64,000 nt of DNA from Bacteroides caecimuris (GTDB lineage Bacteria; Bacteroidota; Bacteroidia; Bacteroidales; Bacteroidaceae): positions 4,596,001 through 4,660,000 of the forward strand of contig NZ_CP015401.2 in the NCBI RefSeq assembly GCF_001688725.2. Reading direction: 5' to 3'. The notes beneath the pieces are model-generated. The model saw nothing but the letters and a program-made list of their open reading frames with translations. It did no database searches and had not been told where the DNA came from. The position numbers were made by a program, and so were the translations under genes. Each line of letters begins with the position of its first letter. Within the stretch, counting starts at the first letter, position 1. Shown here piece after piece: positions 61,643 through 64,000 of the stretch.

Positions 61643-62227
61643 ATGAAACGCAAGATTTTATTTCTGATGATAGCCTTGTCAGTTTCTTTGCATTTTAGAC
61701 TAAATGCACAAGAGGTGGCAATAAAGACGAATGTGCTATCCGATGCTTTTCTGAATGTGAATGCCGGAATCGAAGTTTCCGTAGCGCCCCGTTGGTCAAT
61801 AGACTTGAGTGGTGACTTCAACGGGTGGAACCTGTCACATGGGCGCCGTTGGAAACACTGGTTGGTGCAGCCCGAAGCCCGTTATTGGTTCTGTGAAGCC
61901 CTTGGCGGACATTTTGTCGGTCTGCATGCCTTCACCGGGCAGTATAACGTGGGACATCTCGACACTGACTTCAAGTTCCTTGGTACCAATTTCGCCAATT
62001 TCAAGACCCATCGCTACCAAGGATGGATAGGGGGGCTTGGATTAGCCTATGGATATAGCTGGTTGTTGGGAAAGCATTGGAATCTTGAAGCCGAAATCGG
62101 CTTAGGTTGGGCTTATACCCGCTTCGACCGTTTTGAATGTGTAGGCTGCGGACGCCGAGCTGGTAAGGGACATCACAACTATGTAGGTCCGACGAAAGCA
62201 GCTGTCAACCTCGTATATGTTTTCTGA
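61643..62227 (+). CDS. DUF3575 outer-membrane protein of the fimbrial operon
   Basis: 194 aa with a signal peptide (MKRKILFLMIALSVSLHFRLNAQ). The mature part fits DUF3575: VAIKTNVLSDAFLNVNAGIEVSVAPRWSIDL, WLVQPEARYWFCEALGGHFVGLHAF, and a C-terminal barrel-like strand ending KAAVNLVYVF. It is probably a small outer-membrane barrel. It opens the fimbrial operon; the DUF3868 gene follows 31 bp later. In Bacteroidetes this gene pair precedes Mfa1-type fimbrillins and probably serves assembly or anchoring. No promoter of consensus type facing it is seen outside the invertible segment. Confidence 0.88.
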   Translation: MKRKILFLMIALSVSLHFRLNAQEVAIKTNVLSDAFLNVNAGIEVSVAPRWSIDLSGDFNGWNLSHGRRWKHWLVQPEARYWFCEALGGHFVGLHAFTGQYNVGHLDTDFKFLGTNFANFKTHRYQGWIGGLGLAYGYSWLLGKHWNLEAEIGLGWAYTRFDRFECVGCGRRAGKGHHNYVGPTKAAVNLVYVF

Positions 62228-62258
62228 TTATTAACACGCTAATACAAGTGATACCGAT

Positions 62259-63707
62259 ATGAAATTACAAAAAATATGGATAGCCGCCCTTGCCGTAATG
62301 GCAACAATGGGGACGGCAACTGCCGGCATATCCGTTGCAAGTCCGGCAACCGGCACACTGCCGGAACAAGACCCGCGTGTGAGAGACCTGAAGGTGGAAC
62401 GCTCGGAAAATAACCTTTTCGTATCCATGCAGCTTGACCTGTCGGAACTTACCCTCAAGTCTAACCGCGAAATTACCTACCTGCCCGTGCTGACTTTCGG
62501 TGAGCGGCATTTGGAACTTCCGCGTGTCATCGTAGCAGGTCGTAACCGTTACATACAGAACCTTCGCCACGGTGACCTCTCGCACGGTGCCCGTTTGTGT
62601 CGCCCGGGAAAAGTGATAGACTACTCTGCCCTCATTCCTTACGAACAGTGGATGGAGACAGCCACGCTGTCTCTCTTCGAAGACGAATGTGGCTGCGGAT
62701 TCAACGTTGTTTCGCACGACCGTAAAGACTTGGCAGTGCTTGACTTTACGCCTAAAGTGTTCAAGCCCGCATACGCTTTCGTCACTCCTGTTGCAGAACT
62801 GGTGAAGACACGCGAAGCGCGCGGTTCCGCCTACATCGATTTTCCCGTCAACCGTACAGAGATCCGTCCCGATTATCGCCGCAACCCCGAAGAATTGCAA
62901 AAGATACGACATACGATTGATGTACTGCGCAGCGATGCCGACACACGCATTGTCTCCGTTTCTATCGAAGGCTTCGCTTCGCCCGAAGGCCCTTACGCCA
63001 ACAACGAACGTTTGGCGAAGGGACGCACCGAAGCACTGCTCGGCTACGTTCGCGGGCTTTATACGTTCGACGCTTCGATTATGAAATCCTCTTGGGTAGC
63101 GGAAGACTGGGCAGGGCTGCGCCGTTACGTCCAATCCTCTGACATTGCTCAGAAGGCAGACATACTTTCCATCCTCGACATGGAAAACCTTACACCGGAC
63201 GCCCGTGAGTGGAAACTCAAGTCCGCCTATCCGGAGCAATACCGGTTTTTGTTGGAAAATGTCTATCCAGGGCTTCGCCATTCGGACTATGCGGTAGAGT
63301 ACATCATTCGTTCTTACACCAATGTAGAGGAAATCAAGGCAGTGATGAAGAGTGCTCCGCAGAAACTGAGCCTTCATGAGATGAATGTCGTGGCACAGAG
63401 TCTCGAACCTGGTTCGGACGAATATTGCGAAGTGTTCGAAGTGGCGGTACGTATGTATCCGGACGATCCGGTAGCCAATCTCAATGCTGCTAACATTGCT
63501 CTTGGTCGCGATGAACTAGAACGCGCGGCAGGTTATCTTGCCAAGGCGGGCAATACTCCCGAAGCAACGTATGCCCGTGGCATTTATGCTGCCAAAGGTG
63601 GCGACTATGTAGAAGCCGTTCGTTTGTTCGACGATGCATCGAAAGCAGGAGTCCGTCAGGCTGCGGAAGCCGTAGCGCAGCTGCGTGAATTGGGATTGAT
63701 AGAATAA
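62259..63707 (+). CDS. DUF3868 / OmpA-like protein of the fimbrial operon
   Basis: 482 aa with a signal peptide (MKLQKIWIAALAVMATMGTATA). Residues about 35-130 are the DUF3868 domain (VRDLKVERSENNLFVSMQLDLSEL, ITYLPVLTFGERHLELPRVIVAGRNRY). About 190-290 is OmpA-like: SAYIDFPVNRTEIRPDYRRN and VSIEGFASPEGPYANNERLAKGRTEALLGYV, a peptidoglycan-binding pattern. The end (about 380-480) is TPR-like. It probably anchors or assembles the fimbria in the envelope. It lies between DUF3575 and the fimbrillin gene with short gaps. Confidence 0.88.
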   Translation: MKLQKIWIAALAVMATMGTATAGISVASPATGTLPEQDPRVRDLKVERSENNLFVSMQLDLSELTLKSNREITYLPVLTFGERHLELPRVIVAGRNRYIQNLRHGDLSHGARLCRPGKVIDYSALIPYEQWMETATLSLFEDECGCGFNVVSHDRKDLAVLDFTPKVFKPAYAFVTPVAELVKTREARGSAYIDFPVNRTEIRPDYRRNPEELQKIRHTIDVLRSDADTRIVSVSIEGFASPEGPYANNERLAKGRTEALLGYVRGLYTFDASIMKSSWVAEDWAGLRRYVQSSDIAQKADILSILDMENLTPDAREWKLKSAYPEQYRFLLENVYPGLRHSDYAVEYIIRSYTNVEEIKAVMKSAPQKLSLHEMNVVAQSLEPGSDEYCEVFEVAVRMYPDDPVANLNAANIALGRDELERAAGYLAKAGNTPEATYARGIYAAKGGDYVEAVRLFDDASKAGVRQAAEAVAQLRELGLIE

Positions 63708-63743
63708 AATGTATTTCATATAACTATTTTTAAATTCATTATT

Positions 63744-64000
63744 ATGAAGAAAAGTAATTTATTATTCAGTGCTGTCATGGCACTGGCAATGGGGTCGCTG
63801 GCAAGCTGTTCTTCCGACGACTTGGTGACCGAAGTTCAAGGTCAGGAAACAACGGTCGACCACGACCAGGTGCGTTATCTGAACGTTACGATTGCAAGTG
63901 CGGGAGGAGTAGGAACACGTGCTGAAACTACTGACAATGATTTTCTGCAAGGTGATGAGCCGAAAGAAAATTTTATAGAAAACATGACTTTTGTATTCTA
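63744..64000 (+). CDS. Mfa1-like fimbrillin lipoprotein (5' part, cut by window edge)
   Basis: The first 85 codons of a lipoprotein are present. MKKSNLLFSAVMALAMGSLASC has a lipobox (LASC, Cys at 22), followed by SSDD, like the surface-export signal of Bacteroidetes lipoproteins. The continuing sequence (YLNVTIASAGG, TRAET, PKENFIENMTFVF) fits the N-terminal strand of type V fimbrillins of the Mfa1/FimA kind. After export the lipidated precursor is cut by an Arg-specific protease (family knowledge); the TRAE Arg is a candidate site. It starts 36 bp after the DUF3868 gene. Confidence 0.8.
   Translation, partial: MKKSNLLFSAVMALAMGSLASCSSDDLVTEVQGQETTVDHDQVRYLNVTIASAGGVGTRAETTDNDFLQGDEPKENFIENMTFVF

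Noticed and set aside
62265..63377. 370-codon open frame antisense to the DUF3868 gene
   Set aside because: The sense protein has a signal peptide, DUF3868 and OmpA-like motifs and fits the operon; the antisense frame has no start context or family features.

Overview
The window looks like a chromosome segment of a gut Bacteroides species. Promoters repeatedly show the Bacteroides form TTTG-N19/20-TAnnTTTG, Shine-Dalgarno sequences are mostly absent, and gene content is typical: TonB receptor, an AraC-type regulator with a periplasmic propeller, a DUF3575/DUF3868/Mfa1-like fimbrial operon, VirE_N and HU-like proteins, an IS1182-family element. The species cannot be fixed from the sequence alone.

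Layout. 1-8650: an AT-rich surface-glycan cluster of eight glycosyltransferases plus one GT11 (alpha-1,2-fucosyltransferase-like) gene, on both strands, cut by the left window edge; no flippase, polymerase or initiating transferase is present. 8856-10850: a MACPF-domain lipoprotein carrying five C-terminal FG-GAP/VCBS-like repeats, next to the glycan genes, an arrangement like the published BSAP antimicrobial toxins of Bacteroides. 10943-13009: a decayed transposase and an AAA-ATPase/PD-(D/E)XK protein. 13010-20980: accessory block with an HU-like protein, a four-unit palindromic array, two inverted copies of an ATGAGAAAT-rich repeat, and a transcription unit of VirE-like protein, a 913-aa protein I do not recognise, and a calcineurin-like phosphoesterase.

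21194-46622 is mostly housekeeping: ABC exporter, RNase HI with viroplasmin domain, shikimate kinase, a Sel1/HSP90-like/TPR operon, speA, argB, an ECF sigma factor with a putative anti-sigma partner, a DUF45 metallopeptidase, rimP-nusA-infB, a CvpA-family protein and sufBCDS. 46731-56657 is a small carbohydrate locus: GH36 alpha-galactosidase and TonB-dependent receptor on the minus strand, divergent from a kinase-less membrane regulator with AraC-type output; an IS1182-family element sits between them. 56658-57377 holds a second palindromic array and a third ATGAGAAAT repeat, followed by RNase HII and a DUF5723 protein.

59996-64000 holds an Rpn-family nuclease with nine 21-bp tandem repeats, then a type V (Mfa1-like) fimbrial operon running off the right edge. 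Between them a perfect 18-bp inverted repeat bounds a 203-bp segment holding one consensus Bacteroides promoter that currently points away from the fimbrial genes: a strong candidate phase-variable ON/OFF switch, read here in the OFF orientation.

The most interesting items are the invertible fimbrial promoter, the MACPF toxin-like gene beside the glycan locus, the paired 'palindromic array plus ATGAGAAAT repeat' elements, the VirE/unknown/phosphoesterase operon and the Sel1/HSP90-like/TPR operon.
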